DNA of 32,947 bases, taken from Nocardioides ganghwensis. GTDB taxonomy: Bacteria > Actinomycetota > Actinomycetes > Propionibacteriales > Nocardioidaceae. How positions within the stretch are numbered: position 1 is the stretch's first letter; the number at the start of each line of letters is the position of its first letter. The position numbers and the translations under genes are program-made. The stretch covers positions 1-32,947 of the forward strand of contig NZ_JACXYX010000028.1 in NCBI RefSeq assembly GCF_014779655.1, written 5' to 3'. Below the pieces are notes generated by a model. That model was not told the DNA's origin, did no database searches, and worked only from the letters and a program-made list of their open reading frames with translations. This document shows, one piece after another, positions 18,267-25,917 of the stretch.

Positions 18267-18310
18267 CCACCGACGACCGCCACCGACGACCGCCACCGCC
18301 CACCGCCCGC
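18267..18310. repeat. 13-bp tandem repeat between purU and fhs
   Basis: Two exact copies of CCACCGACGACCG at 18267-18279 and 18280-18292 are followed by a degenerate partial copy. They fill most of the purU-fhs spacer, ahead of the fhs ribosome binding site. They could be slippage-prone filler or affect mRNA structure. No function is evident. Confidence 0.6.
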
Positions 18311-18323
18311 CCAGGAGTCCGCC

Positions 18324-20003
18324 ATGCAGTCCGACATCGAGATCGCCAACGCCGCCGTCCTGCGGCCCATCCGCGAGATCGCCGAGGAGACGCTCGGGAT
18401 CGGCGAGGAGCACCTGGTCCCCTACGGCCACCACAAGGCCAAGGTCGACGTCGGCTACCTCACCTCGCTGGCCGACCGCCCGCTCGGCCGGCTCGTCCTG
18501 GTCACCGCCCTCTCCCCGACCCCGCCCGGCGAGGGCAAGACCACCACCACCGTCGGGCTGACCGACGCGCTCCACGGCCTGGGCCACCGGGCGATGGCGT
18601 GCCTGCGCGAGCCGTCCATGGGGCCGGTCTTCGGCATGAAGGGCGGTGCGGCCGGCGGCGGGTGGAGCCAGGTCGTGCCGATGACCGACATCAACCTGCA
18701 CTTCACCGGCGACTTCGCGGCGATCGCCGCCGCCAACAACCTGCTCTCCGCGCTCATCGACAACCACGTGCACCACGGCAACGAGCTCGACATCGACGTG
18801 CGCAGCGTGACGTGGAAGCGCGTGGTGGACACCAACGACCGGGCCCTGCGCGAGGTCGTCGTCGCCCTGGGCGGGCACGTCAACGGTTTCCCCCGCGAGG
18901 ACGGCTTCGACATCGTGGTGGCCTCCGAGCTGATGGCGATCTTCTGCCTCACCGAGTCGTGGGCCGACCTCAAGCGGCGCATCGGCGACATTGTCATCGG
19001 CTACACCCGCGCGATGGCGCCGGTGACCGCGCGCGACCTCGGCGCCGAGGGAGCCATGGCCGCGCTGCTGCGCGACGCGCTCGCGCCCAACCTGGTCCAG
19101 ACGCTCGAGGGCGCCCCCGCCTTCGTCCACGGCGGCCCGTTCGCCAACATCGCCCACGGCTGCAGCTCGGTGATGGCCACCCGCGCGGGGCTGCGGCTGG
19201 CCGACATCGTCGTCACCGAGGCGGGCTTCGGCGCCGACCTGGGGGCGGAGAAGTTCGTCGACATCAAGTGCCGCAAGTCCGGCCTGCGTCCCGACGTGGC
19301 CGTCGTGGTCGCGACCGTGCGCGCCCTGAAGTACCACGGCGGCGTGCCGCTGGAGGACCTCGGGCGCGAGGACGTCGCCGCCCTCGAGGCGGGCATGGCG
19401 AACCTGCGCCGCCACCTGGCCAACATCCGCGACGTCTACGGCATCCCCGCCGTGGTGGCCGTCAACCGCTTCCCCACCGACACCGACTCCGAGGTGGACC
19501 GCGTGGTCGCGCTCGTGGCCGACGAGGGCGTGCGCGCCTACCCCGCCACCCACTTCGCCGACGGCGGCAACGGCGCGAAGGGCCTCGCCGAGGGCGTGCT
19601 GGCGGCGCTCGCCGAGCCCTCCCCGTACGAGTTCTCCTTCACCTACGACGACGACCTCTCGCTCACCGCGAAGGTCGAGGCGATCGCCACCCGCCTCTAC
19701 GGAGCGGGGCTCGTGACCTGGGACGCCAAGGCGCGGCGCCGGCTCCAGCGCATCGAGCGCGACGGCTACTCCCGCCTGCCCGTCTGCGTCGCCAAGACCC
19801 AGTACTCGTTCTCGACCGACCCAGCCTCGCTGGGCGCGCCGTCGGGACACGAGCTGCACGTGCGGGAGGTACGCCTGTCCGCGGGCGCCGGGTTCGTGGT
19901 CGTGGTCTGCGGCGACATGATGACCATGCCCGGACTGCCGCGCGACCCGTCCGCGGCGCGGATCGACCTCGCCGACGACGGCACGATCCTCGGGCTCAGC
20001 TGA
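18324..20003 (+). CDS. fhs: Formate-tetrahydrofolate ligase
   Basis: This encodes 559 residues, the usual length of monofunctional FTHFS. It interconverts formate + ATP + THF with 10-formyl-THF + ADP + phosphate. The P-loop-like PTPPGEGKT lies at 65-73. Further family blocks are REPSMGPVFGMKGGAAGGG, then DINLHFTGDFAAI, and EAGFGADLGAEKFVDIKCR. ATG 18324 has a CAGGAG site. It shares an operon with purU, although the two enzymes drive the 10-formyl-THF/formate pair differently: hydrolysis by PurU versus reversible ATP coupling by Fhs. Run in reverse, it would conserve ATP from methyl-group oxidation (inference). It converges with the two-component operon over a 30-bp gap containing a small hairpin. 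Confidence 0.95.
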   Translation: MQSDIEIANAAVLRPIREIAEETLGIGEEHLVPYGHHKAKVDVGYLTSLADRPLGRLVLVTALSPTPPGEGKTTTTVGLTDALHGLGHRAMACLREPSMGPVFGMKGGAAGGGWSQVVPMTDINLHFTGDFAAIAAANNLLSALIDNHVHHGNELDIDVRSVTWKRVVDTNDRALREVVVALGGHVNGFPREDGFDIVVASELMAIFCLTESWADLKRRIGDIVIGYTRAMAPVTARDLGAEGAMAALLRDALAPNLVQTLEGAPAFVHGGPFANIAHGCSSVMATRAGLRLADIVVTEAGFGADLGAEKFVDIKCRKSGLRPDVAVVVATVRALKYHGGVPLEDLGREDVAALEAGMANLRRHLANIRDVYGIPAVVAVNRFPTDTDSEVDRVVALVADEGVRAYPATHFADGGNGAKGLAEGVLAALAEPSPYEFSFTYDDDLSLTAKVEAIATRLYGAGLVTWDAKARRRLQRIERDGYSRLPVCVAKTQYSFSTDPASLGAPSGHELHVREVRLSAGAGFVVVVCGDMMTMPGLPRDPSAARIDLADDGTILGLS

Positions 20004-20005
20004 GC

Positions 20006-20026
20006 CACCCGCCACGCGAGCGGGTG
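20006..20026. terminator. Bidirectional hairpin between fhs and the response regulator
   Basis: CACCCGC (20006-20012) and GCGGGTG (20020-20026) form a 7-bp stem with a 7-base loop in the 30-bp convergent gap. It can act for both strands. Confidence 0.5.
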
Positions 20027-20033
20027 CCGGGCC

Positions 20034-20705
20034 TCACGGTTGGCGGCGCAGTCCGTGCTCGAAGGCGAACACGACGATCTGCACCCGGTCGCGCAGCGAG
20101 AGCTTGCGCAGCACGGACCCGACGTGGGTCTTCACCGTCGACTCGCTGGCGAAGAGCTCCTCGGCGATCTCGGCGTTGGAGAGACCGCGGGCGACGGCGT
20201 CGAAGACGGCGCGCTCCCGCTCCGTCAGCCGCTGGAGGGCCGCGGGCTCGGGCGGGCGGGCACGGACGTGCGTGTCGAGCAGCGCGAGGAGGTCGTCGGG
20301 CCCGAGCACCGCGTTGCCGGCGTGGACGGTCCGGACTGCGTCCTGCAGCTGGGCGGGAGTGGCGGTCTTGAGCAGGAACCCGCTCGCCCCCCAGCGGATC
20401 GCGGCAGCCGCCCGGTCGTCCAGGGTGAACGTCGTCAGCACCACGACACGCACCGGCCGGGCCCGCCGGGCGACGCGGGACTCGCTGAGGATCTGCCGGG
20501 TCGCCTCCGCGCCGTCCATGTCGGGCATCCGGATGTCCATCAGCACGACGTCCGGCTCGAGCTTCTCGACGGCCTCCACCGCGGCGAAGCCGTCGCCCGC
20601 CTCACCGACGACCTCGAGGTCGGGGCGCGAGTCGAGCACGACGCGGACCCCGGCGCGGAACAGGTGCTGGTCGTCGACGAGCAGCACCCGGACGGGCTCG
20701 GTCAC
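20034..20705 (-). CDS. NarL/LuxR-family response regulator
   Basis: This encodes 223 residues from GTG 20705, whose GTGA overlaps the kinase stop. A longer frame starts upstream inside the kinase gene, but coupling favours this start. The receiver domain (about 5-120) has acidic DD at 11-12, phospho-acceptor Asp57 in VVLMDIRMPDMDG, Thr in VVVLTTF, and Lys in FLLKTA. The LuxR-type HTH is about 155-215 (LTERERAVFDAVARGLSNAE, then SESTVKTHVGSVLRKLSL). It pairs with the adjacent histidine kinase. Target genes are unknown. The kinase lies 97 bp downstream of the bacteriocin gene, separated by a strong terminator, so a link to bacteriocin control is possible but unproven. Confidence 0.93.
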   Translation of the reverse strand: MTEPVRVLLVDDQHLFRAGVRVVLDSRPDLEVVGEAGDGFAAVEAVEKLEPDVVLMDIRMPDMDGAEATRQILSESRVARRARPVRVVVLTTFTLDDRAAAAIRWGASGFLLKTATPAQLQDAVRTVHAGNAVLGPDDLLALLDTHVRARPPEPAALQRLTERERAVFDAVARGLSNAEIAEELFASESTVKTHVGSVLRKLSLRDRVQIVVFAFEHGLRRQP

Positions 20706-21832
20706 TCCGGCTTCCCCCCGTGCAGCGGAAGCCACGCATCGACGGCGAAGCGCCCTGCGTCCCGACGCAGCTCCAGCTCACCCTGGGCGGCGGTCACCCG
20801 CTGCCGCATGCTGGTGAGCCCCATCCCGTCCGAGGCCGGCCCGGTGGAGCCGGCGACCTCGTTGGTGACCATCAGCCGCAGGCCGTCACGCCAGTCGCGG
20901 ACCACCTCGATCACCCCTCCGTTCCCGTGCTTCATCGCGTTGGTGAGCATCTCCTGCAGCACCCGGTGGGCGACTGCCGCCGTGTCCGGCGGCAGCGGAC
21001 GCGGCCGCCCGACGACCCGGTCGCGGAGTATCCCCGACCCGGGCGGGACGGCGGCGATGAGGTCGTCGAGATCGGAGGCCGCGCGTGGCGCTGCCTCGGC
21101 CGCCAGCACCTGCCGCACCTCGGTCAGCGAGCCGCGGGCGCTGTCGGCGATCGTGTCGAGGATGCCCTGGACCTGCGGGGGGGTCGCGACGTCGAGGTAG
21201 CGCACCGAGTCGGCCTGCGCGAGGATCACCGCGAGCGAGTGGCCGACGACGTCGTGCACGTCGCGTGCGAGCTGGGCCTGCTGCTCGAGCGTCCCGGCCT
21301 CCACCTCGGCCCGCATCAGCGCCACCCGACCGCGCTCGGCCCGGGCCCGCCACCGCAGCGTCACCCCCAGCAGCCAGGGCAGGGCCAGCGGCGAGGCGAT
21401 GGTCAGGGCGAGCAGCACGATGGCGGTGGGGTCGGCGGTCAGTCCGGCCTGGTCGATCCTCCGCGCCGCCTCCGTACCGGGGTTGACCAGGAACGCCCCG
21501 GTGAACACGTAGGCCACCGGCATCAGCAGGCCGCTGGCCCACAGCGTGGCCCGTCCGCCGTGCCTGGCGCAGAGGTACATCACGATCCCCATGGCGAGCG
21601 CGTCGGTCGTCAGCGTGACACCCGCGACCATCACCGCGGCCTCGAGGAGGAACATCGCGCCGAGACCCGCCGGCGGGAGGACCCGGGCGAGCACGACCGC
21701 CACCCCGAGCGCGATCCCGGCGGCGAGGCGTACGCCGTCGGCCCCCGCGCCTCCCGGCGCCCCGACGAGCCACTCGGCCAGCACGACGCCGACCGCGAGC
21801 AGCCCGGTGCGGGCCCACGTCGCCCGAGTCAC
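20702..21832 (-). CDS. Membrane histidine kinase (HisKA_3 type)
   Basis: This encodes 376 residues if begun at GTG 21832, which has GGAGG nine bases upstream. A GTG at 21841 directly abuts the same GGAGG and is less likely. About five hydrophobic helices in the N-terminal 155 residues form the sensor, with almost no extracytoplasmic domain, so it may sense the membrane or an adjacent membrane partner. The dimerisation/phosphorylation region contains His193 in ARDVHDVVGHSLAVI. The ATP-binding domain has LQEMLTNAMKHGN and DGMGLTSMRQRV. It is the upstream gene of an overlapping kinase-regulator pair. This is the common actinobacterial DesK/NarX-like arrangement. The signal is not readable. Confidence 0.9.
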   Translation of the reverse strand: MTRATWARTGLLAVGVVLAEWLVGAPGGAGADGVRLAAGIALGVAVVLARVLPPAGLGAMFLLEAAVMVAGVTLTTDALAMGIVMYLCARHGGRATLWASGLLMPVAYVFTGAFLVNPGTEAARRIDQAGLTADPTAIVLLALTIASPLALPWLLGVTLRWRARAERGRVALMRAEVEAGTLEQQAQLARDVHDVVGHSLAVILAQADSVRYLDVATPPQVQGILDTIADSARGSLTEVRQVLAAEAAPRAASDLDDLIAAVPPGSGILRDRVVGRPRPLPPDTAAVAHRVLQEMLTNAMKHGNGGVIEVVRDWRDGLRLMVTNEVAGSTGPASDGMGLTSMRQRVTAAQGELELRRDAGRFAVDAWLPLHGGKPE

Positions 21833-21878
21833 GTGAGTCACCCTCCGAAGTATCCAGCCTCTCGACCGCCCCGGCACG

Positions 21879-21912
21879 ACGACCCCCCGGCCGCACGCGG
21901 CCGGGGGGTCGT
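21879..21912 (-). terminator. Strong terminator after the bacteriocin gene
   Basis: Perfect 15-bp stem, ACGACCCCCCGGCCG at 21879-21893 and its complement at 21898-21912, with a CACG loop. It begins 17 bp past the bacteriocin stop and precedes the histidine kinase, isolating the two transcripts. Confidence 0.85.
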
Positions 21913-21928
21913 CCTGCCGCGACCTGTG

Positions 21929-22246
21929 TCAGCAGGTCCGGTAGTAGTACTCGTCGGTCGCGCCGGAGGTGTTCAGCGCGTACTTCTCCGCGATGGACTT
22001 CTGGCCCGACGCGGTGCACGCGCTCCGCGCGAGGTCCCCGTTGTAGATCACCGAGGAGCCGTGCGACTTGTTGACCGTGTAGTAGGAGCGCACCTTGGCG
22101 TTCCAGAAGCCGTACTGCCAGGTCCCGCCCGTCGACGGCGACTGGGTGGTGGATCCCGGGTGCAGCCAGGCGAGTGCCGGGCTCGCCGTTCCCATGGCCA
22201 TCAGCACCAGGGACGTCGCTGCGACGACGGACTTGATCTTGTTCAT
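21929..22246 (-). CDS. Lactococcin 972-family bacteriocin precursor
   Basis: This encodes 105 residues from ATG 22246, with a GGGAGAA site. A Sec-type signal peptide is obvious: MNKIK, a hydrophobic core to about residue 20, then ASPALA with likely cleavage after Ala26. The mature ~79 residues carry the lactococcin 972 hallmarks: GGTWQYGFWN (40-49), a SYYTVNKSHGSSV block (54-66), and a C-terminal aromatic cluster EYYYRTC. Cys77 and the terminal Cys105 are the only cysteines after the leader and could form a disulfide. Family members are exported unmodified and inhibit septum formation by binding lipid II (knowledge from lactococcin 972). It follows a regulator-like gene by 26 bp on the same strand. 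The classical partner membrane protein and ATPase lie across a divergent promoter. It appears less GC-rich than its neighbours. Confidence 0.82.
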   Translation of the reverse strand: MNKIKSVVAATSLVLMAMGTASPALAWLHPGSTTQSPSTGGTWQYGFWNAKVRSYYTVNKSHGSSVIYNGDLARSACTASGQKSIAEKYALNTSGATDEYYYRTC

Positions 22247-22272
22247 TGGTTCTCCCGTTCCGAGCCAGGGGC

Positions 22273-23082
22273 TCACTCTGTGGTGGTGCGGGCCAACCCG
22301 ACCACGGGCGAGAGCTCCCCGGACATCGGTGGAACTGGTGTTCGGCCCCCCTTGACAAGTCCGCCGACGCGGGTCGCTGCCAACGCCTGCGTCCGGGTGA
22401 TGAGCGAGACCAGGGCGGTGCGCTTCCACCCGCGCGCCCGCCCCGCCTCGCCGGGGAAGCACCGTTGGAACAGGTAGTCGACGTGGTGCTCCACCGCCTT
22501 CGGCGTGATCGCCCATCCCCGGGTGTGCAGACGCGCCGAGAGGGCCGCCGCGGTGGGGGCCACCCCGTCGTCGGAGGCACCGCGGCACAGCTCCTCGAGC
22601 ACCGCGTGGTAGGCCGTCCCGGGCTGGAGCCCGGCTCCCACCAACGGTGCGGTGCTCGCCCGGCACGCCGTCCGGCCGACGGTCAGGGGCGCCTCGGGGC
22701 CGATCACCGTCACGTGCTCGCCGGCCTCGCACGGACCGACCCTGAACGACAGGTCCGCGAACTCGAACGGACCGATGAGGCGCCTCCTGCCCGGCGCCGC
22801 GCTCACCCTCGACGTGGGGTTCTCCAGGTCGACCAGCCACGCCTCCGCGTCGAGGCTCAGGTTGTCGAGCTCCCAGTGGTCGGTCCCGACCCTGATCACG
22901 GCCCGGAACCAGGCGCCCGGCCGGGCGCCGAGCACCAGGTCGGTCCGGCACTCGGCGCACGGGCACGACCCGACCACCACCGCACTGCCCGGCGCGGCGT
23001 CCACCCGCCGCCGCGCCGCCGGCTCCCCCGTCATCAGCGTCACCACGTTCCCGTGCCCGTTCACGTTCCGGTCCCCCGCCAC
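22273..23082 (-). CDS. Uncharacterised FHA-like/HTH-like protein preceding the bacteriocin
   Basis: This encodes 269 residues from GTG 23082, chosen because GGGGAGGA lies six bases upstream. An upstream ATG at 23130 lacks such a site. No named family is certain. Near the N-terminus is a SCPCAECR cluster (Cys40, 42, 45), a possible metal site with the later Cys118, 140, 166 and 208. Residues about 58-115 (WELDNLSLDAEAWLVDLENP, PGRRRLIGPFEF) resemble an FHA-type beta sandwich. About 155-235 look like a winged helix (ALSARLHTRGWAITPKAVEH, followed by HVDYLF). Its order before the bacteriocin, 26 bp apart, and its divergence from the transporter genes suggest a local regulator or an assembly/immunity factor. 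Both are inference. Confidence 0.6.
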   Translation of the reverse strand: MAGDRNVNGHGNVVTLMTGEPAARRRVDAAPGSAVVVGSCPCAECRTDLVLGARPGAWFRAVIRVGTDHWELDNLSLDAEAWLVDLENPTSRVSAAPGRRRLIGPFEFADLSFRVGPCEAGEHVTVIGPEAPLTVGRTACRASTAPLVGAGLQPGTAYHAVLEELCRGASDDGVAPTAAALSARLHTRGWAITPKAVEHHVDYLFQRCFPGEAGRARGWKRTALVSLITRTQALAATRVGGLVKGGRTPVPPMSGELSPVVGLARTTTE

Positions 23083-23139
23083 TGCTGTCCTCCCCGAGTA
23101 GTCGTCCACCCCGGACGGAACCAGTCCCACAGGCCCCCG

Positions 23140-23181
23140 CTCGTCCTCCTGGGGTGCCGAGGTGCGGCACCAAAGGACGAG
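23140..23181. promoter_or_regulatory. Nested inverted repeats in the divergent bacteriocin promoter
   Basis: Outer arms CTCGTCCT (23140-23147) and AGGACGAG (23174-23181) enclose inner arms GGTGCC (23153-23158) and GGCACC (23166-23171). The structure lies between the regulator-like gene (start 23082, minus) and the membrane-protein gene (start 23241, plus). A divergent operator is the natural reading, although an RNA hairpin in a leader is also possible. Confidence 0.5.
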
Positions 23182-23240
23182 GGCCGACCCCCTCGCGCAC
23201 CCCTAGCGTCGGAGCACGGACTCGGACCAAGGGGGGACAG

Positions 23241-25184
23241 ATGTACCAGCGGATCGTCGCGGCAGTGGCCATGGCACTGTTCACGCTGCTCGCAGTGGTG
23301 AGCGGGGTCGTGACCGACCTCCAGGACCGGAGCTACCCGCTCGCTCTCGGCGCCAGCAGCACGCTCGCGCTCGACTTCGCGCCGAGCGGCCTCTCGGACG
23401 ACGAGGCGTTCGACGAGCTCGCGCGGCTCAGTGACGACCACGACCTCGGCCTGGTCCGGATCCTGCCCGACCTCGCCGGGGACGCCGACGGCCAGGTGTT
23501 CGTCCCACTGGGCGAGGACCCGCACGCGCTGCCGGCCCGCGTGCGGTGGTACGGCGACCAGCCGACCGGCGTCGTCGCGGGTCCCGAGGCCGTCGCGCAC
23601 TCCTTCGCCACCGGGCAGTACCTCGTCACGGGCTCCCGGGAGCGGCTCGACGAGGCCGTGGCCACCCTGGCGTCGCAGTCGGTGAAGGTCCGCAGGGTCG
23701 ATGACACGCTCGCCCAGTCGGCGTCCTTCCTGGTGCGCCAGGAGAGCTTCCGCACGACGGTGCTCGCCGGGGTCGCCCTGATGGTCGCGATGGCACTCTT
23801 CTGGCTGTCCGTGCGGGCCCAGGCCCGCGCGCTGAGGGTGCTCGGCGGGGTCTCGGGCGGTCGGATCCAGCTCGAGGACCTCGGTCGCCTGGCGTTGGCG
23901 GTGGCGCTTCCCGCCGTGCCCGTGACGGCCCTCGCCGCGGCAGTGGTGCGGGTCCGGCACGGCGACCTGTGGCTGGGCACGTACGTCACCACGCTGGTGG
24001 GCCTCGAGGTCGCCGTCGTGGCCGTCACCCTCGGCTGCGCCCTGCTCATGTCGGTCGTCTCGTGGCCCAGCGCGGGGATGCTGGCTGCGCGCCAGCCCGC
24101 CGTACGTGCGCTGCGCAGCTCGTCGGGAGCGCTGAAGGCCGTGACGTTCGTCCTGGTGGTCGTGACCGCCGGTCCCGCCTGGTGGGCCTTCCACGAGGCG
24201 CAGGACTCGGCCGCGCAGGAGGCGCGGTGGCGCGCGCTGTCCGACCAGGTGGCGCTGCGGTTCCCGGGCGGGCTCGGCGAGGAGGGCTTCGTCGAGATCA
24301 CGACCAGCGTGGGCGCGGTCGTCGCGGACGCCGACCGCGCCGGCGAGGTGGCCCTGAGCTACGCGATGGAGCCGGACCAGCTGGCCGTCGCCGACACGAC
24401 GTACGACTCGGTGGTGCTGGTCAACGACACCTGGCTGCGCCTGATGGGCGTCGACGACGCCGACCTGGTGCCGGTGGGCCGCAGCGAGGTGCCGGACGCC
24501 GTGCGGGCGGGCCTGGCGCCGAACCTGGCGCTGTGGGAGAGGAACCCCGAGGGCGCCACCTCGACGTGGGAGCGGGCCGAGCTCATGACCACGCGCGAGG
24601 ACCCGGTGCCGCTGGCGGCAGCAGGCAGCGGCGACCTCGCGTTCCCCGACCGCCCGCTCCTCGTCGTCGTGCCGGCGGCCGCCGACGCGTTCAACGACGA
24701 CTTCCTGGCCTCGCTGTCGTCCAGCAACAACCTCGTCTTCGCCGGGCTGGAGGCCACCACCGCACGGCTGCACGACCACGGGCTCGCCACCACGGTGCAG
24801 ATCAAGTACGCCGCCGAGGACGGGGTGCTGCGCGCCCAGTTCGCAGCCTACGAGGCCTGGTTGCGGGGGATCGCGCTCGTCGCCCTGCTCGGGGCCTTCG
24901 TGCTGGCCGTGGCGATCAGCGCCACGATCACCGCGCTGCTGCACGCCCGGCGCGACTTCCCGCTGCGGCTCGACGGCCGCGGGTGGGCGGCGATCCTGCG
25001 GCAGCGGGTCGGCCGTGAGTGGGGCCTGGGCCTGGCGCTGGGCGGCGTGGTCGCGCTGGCGCAGAGCCCGGAGGCACTGCCGCCGACCGCGGCAGTCGTC
25101 GCCCTCGCGCTCGGCGGCACCGCGCTGGCCCACGTGGCGGCCGCACGGTGGACGTTCGAACAGCTGCGCCGGCGCAGCATCTGA
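23241..25184 (+). CDS. Bacteriocin-associated integral membrane protein (lactococcin 972 group)
   Basis: This encodes 647 residues from ATG 23241, with an AAGGGGGGA site. One N-terminal helix (about 3-22) is followed by a large extracytoplasmic domain to about 170. Helices then cluster near 172-190, 210-235, 245-270 and 295-315. A second large external domain spans about 320-535, and further helices lie near 540-560 and 590-625. This layout, two big external loops among few helices, is the MacB/FtsX-like plan of the membrane protein accompanying lactococcin 972 genes. It would pair with the ATPase 56 bp downstream. Family members are proposed for immunity or export. Because the bacteriocin has a Sec leader, immunity is at least as plausible (inference). 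Confidence 0.78.
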   Translation: MYQRIVAAVAMALFTLLAVVSGVVTDLQDRSYPLALGASSTLALDFAPSGLSDDEAFDELARLSDDHDLGLVRILPDLAGDADGQVFVPLGEDPHALPARVRWYGDQPTGVVAGPEAVAHSFATGQYLVTGSRERLDEAVATLASQSVKVRRVDDTLAQSASFLVRQESFRTTVLAGVALMVAMALFWLSVRAQARALRVLGGVSGGRIQLEDLGRLALAVALPAVPVTALAAAVVRVRHGDLWLGTYVTTLVGLEVAVVAVTLGCALLMSVVSWPSAGMLAARQPAVRALRSSSGALKAVTFVLVVVTAGPAWWAFHEAQDSAAQEARWRALSDQVALRFPGGLGEEGFVEITTSVGAVVADADRAGEVALSYAMEPDQLAVADTTYDSVVLVNDTWLRLMGVDDADLVPVGRSEVPDAVRAGLAPNLALWERNPEGATSTWERAELMTTREDPVPLAAAGSGDLAFPDRPLLVVVPAAADAFNDDFLASLSSSNNLVFAGLEATTARLHDHGLATTVQIKYAAEDGVLRAQFAAYEAWLRGIALVALLGAFVLAVAISATITALLHARRDFPLRLDGRGWAAILRQRVGREWGLGLALGGVVALAQSPEALPPTAAVVALALGGTALAHVAAARWTFEQLRRRSI

Positions 25185-25188
25185 CCAC

Positions 25189-25230
25189 CCCACGACAGGC
25201 ACCGCACGACAGACACCGCACGACTGACAA
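25189..25230. repeat. Three 14-bp tandem units before the ATPase gene
   Basis: CCCACGACAGGCAC (25189-25202), CGCACGACAGACAC (25203-25216) and CGCACGACTGACAA (25217-25230) fill the spacer, and the last runs into the AAGGAG ribosome binding site. Copy-number change would alter the spacing between the two transporter genes. Function is unknown. Confidence 0.6.
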
Positions 25231-25240
25231 GGAGACACCG

Positions 25241-25906
25241 ATGATCATCGAGGCACGGCAGGTCGGGATGGAGATCGACGGGCAGTCGATCGTGGCGGAC
25301 GAGTCGGTGGTGTGCCGACCCGGGGAGATGACGGCGCTGGTCGGGCCGAGCGGGTCGGGGAAGACCACCCTGCTCCACTGCCTGGGCCTGCTCCAGGCAC
25401 CGACCACGGGGGACGTCCTCGTCGACGGCACGCCGACCCGGCACTGGAAGGGCGGACGTCGCCGACGCCTGTGGCGCGACCACGTCGCCTTCGTGCTCCA
25501 GGACTACGGGATCATGCTCGAGGAGTCCGTCGAGGCGAACGTGACGATGTCGACCCGGATCTGGGGTCGCGGAGCGGCGGGCGACGCGGCGAGGACGCGC
25601 GAGGCGCTGGAGGCCACCGGCCTGGCTGGGCGGGGCGAGGAGCAGGCCGCGCACCTCAGTGGGGGCGAGCGCCAGCGGCTGGCGGTGGCACGTGCCATCT
25701 ACAAGGACGCCCGGGTGCTGCTGGTCGACGAGCCCACTGCCTCGCTCGACGAGGACAACCGCGACCGTGTCATCGGGCTGTTCCGCGAGCGCGCCCGCCG
25801 CGGGTGCACGGTCGTGGTCGCAACGCACGACGCCGCCTTCGTCGACGCCTGCGACGCAGTCCACCGCGTCGGCGCCCCGGCGCCGGCGCTGGCGACCCGG
25901 GCCTGA
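25241..25906 (+). CDS. ABC ATPase of the lactococcin 972-group transporter
   Basis: This encodes 221 residues from ATG 25241 with AAGGAG. The Walker A is GPSGSGKTT (about 34-42), the signature HLSGGERQRLAVARAIY, the Walker B VLLVDEPTASLDEDN, and the switch His in VVATHD. Its size and sequence fit the LolD/MacB-like ATPases that partner large-loop membrane proteins. It follows the membrane-protein gene and precedes the small exported protein by 11 bp, so the three form an operon. With the membrane subunit it may export, or protect against, the nearby bacteriocin. A general lipoprotein-type role cannot be excluded, but the linkage argues for the bacteriocin. Confidence 0.88.
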   Translation: MIIEARQVGMEIDGQSIVADESVVCRPGEMTALVGPSGSGKTTLLHCLGLLQAPTTGDVLVDGTPTRHWKGGRRRRLWRDHVAFVLQDYGIMLEESVEANVTMSTRIWGRGAAGDAARTREALEATGLAGRGEEQAAHLSGGERQRLAVARAIYKDARVLLVDEPTASLDEDNRDRVIGLFRERARRGCTVVVATHDAAFVDACDAVHRVGAPAPALATRA

Positions 25907-25917
25907 GGGGGACGAGC

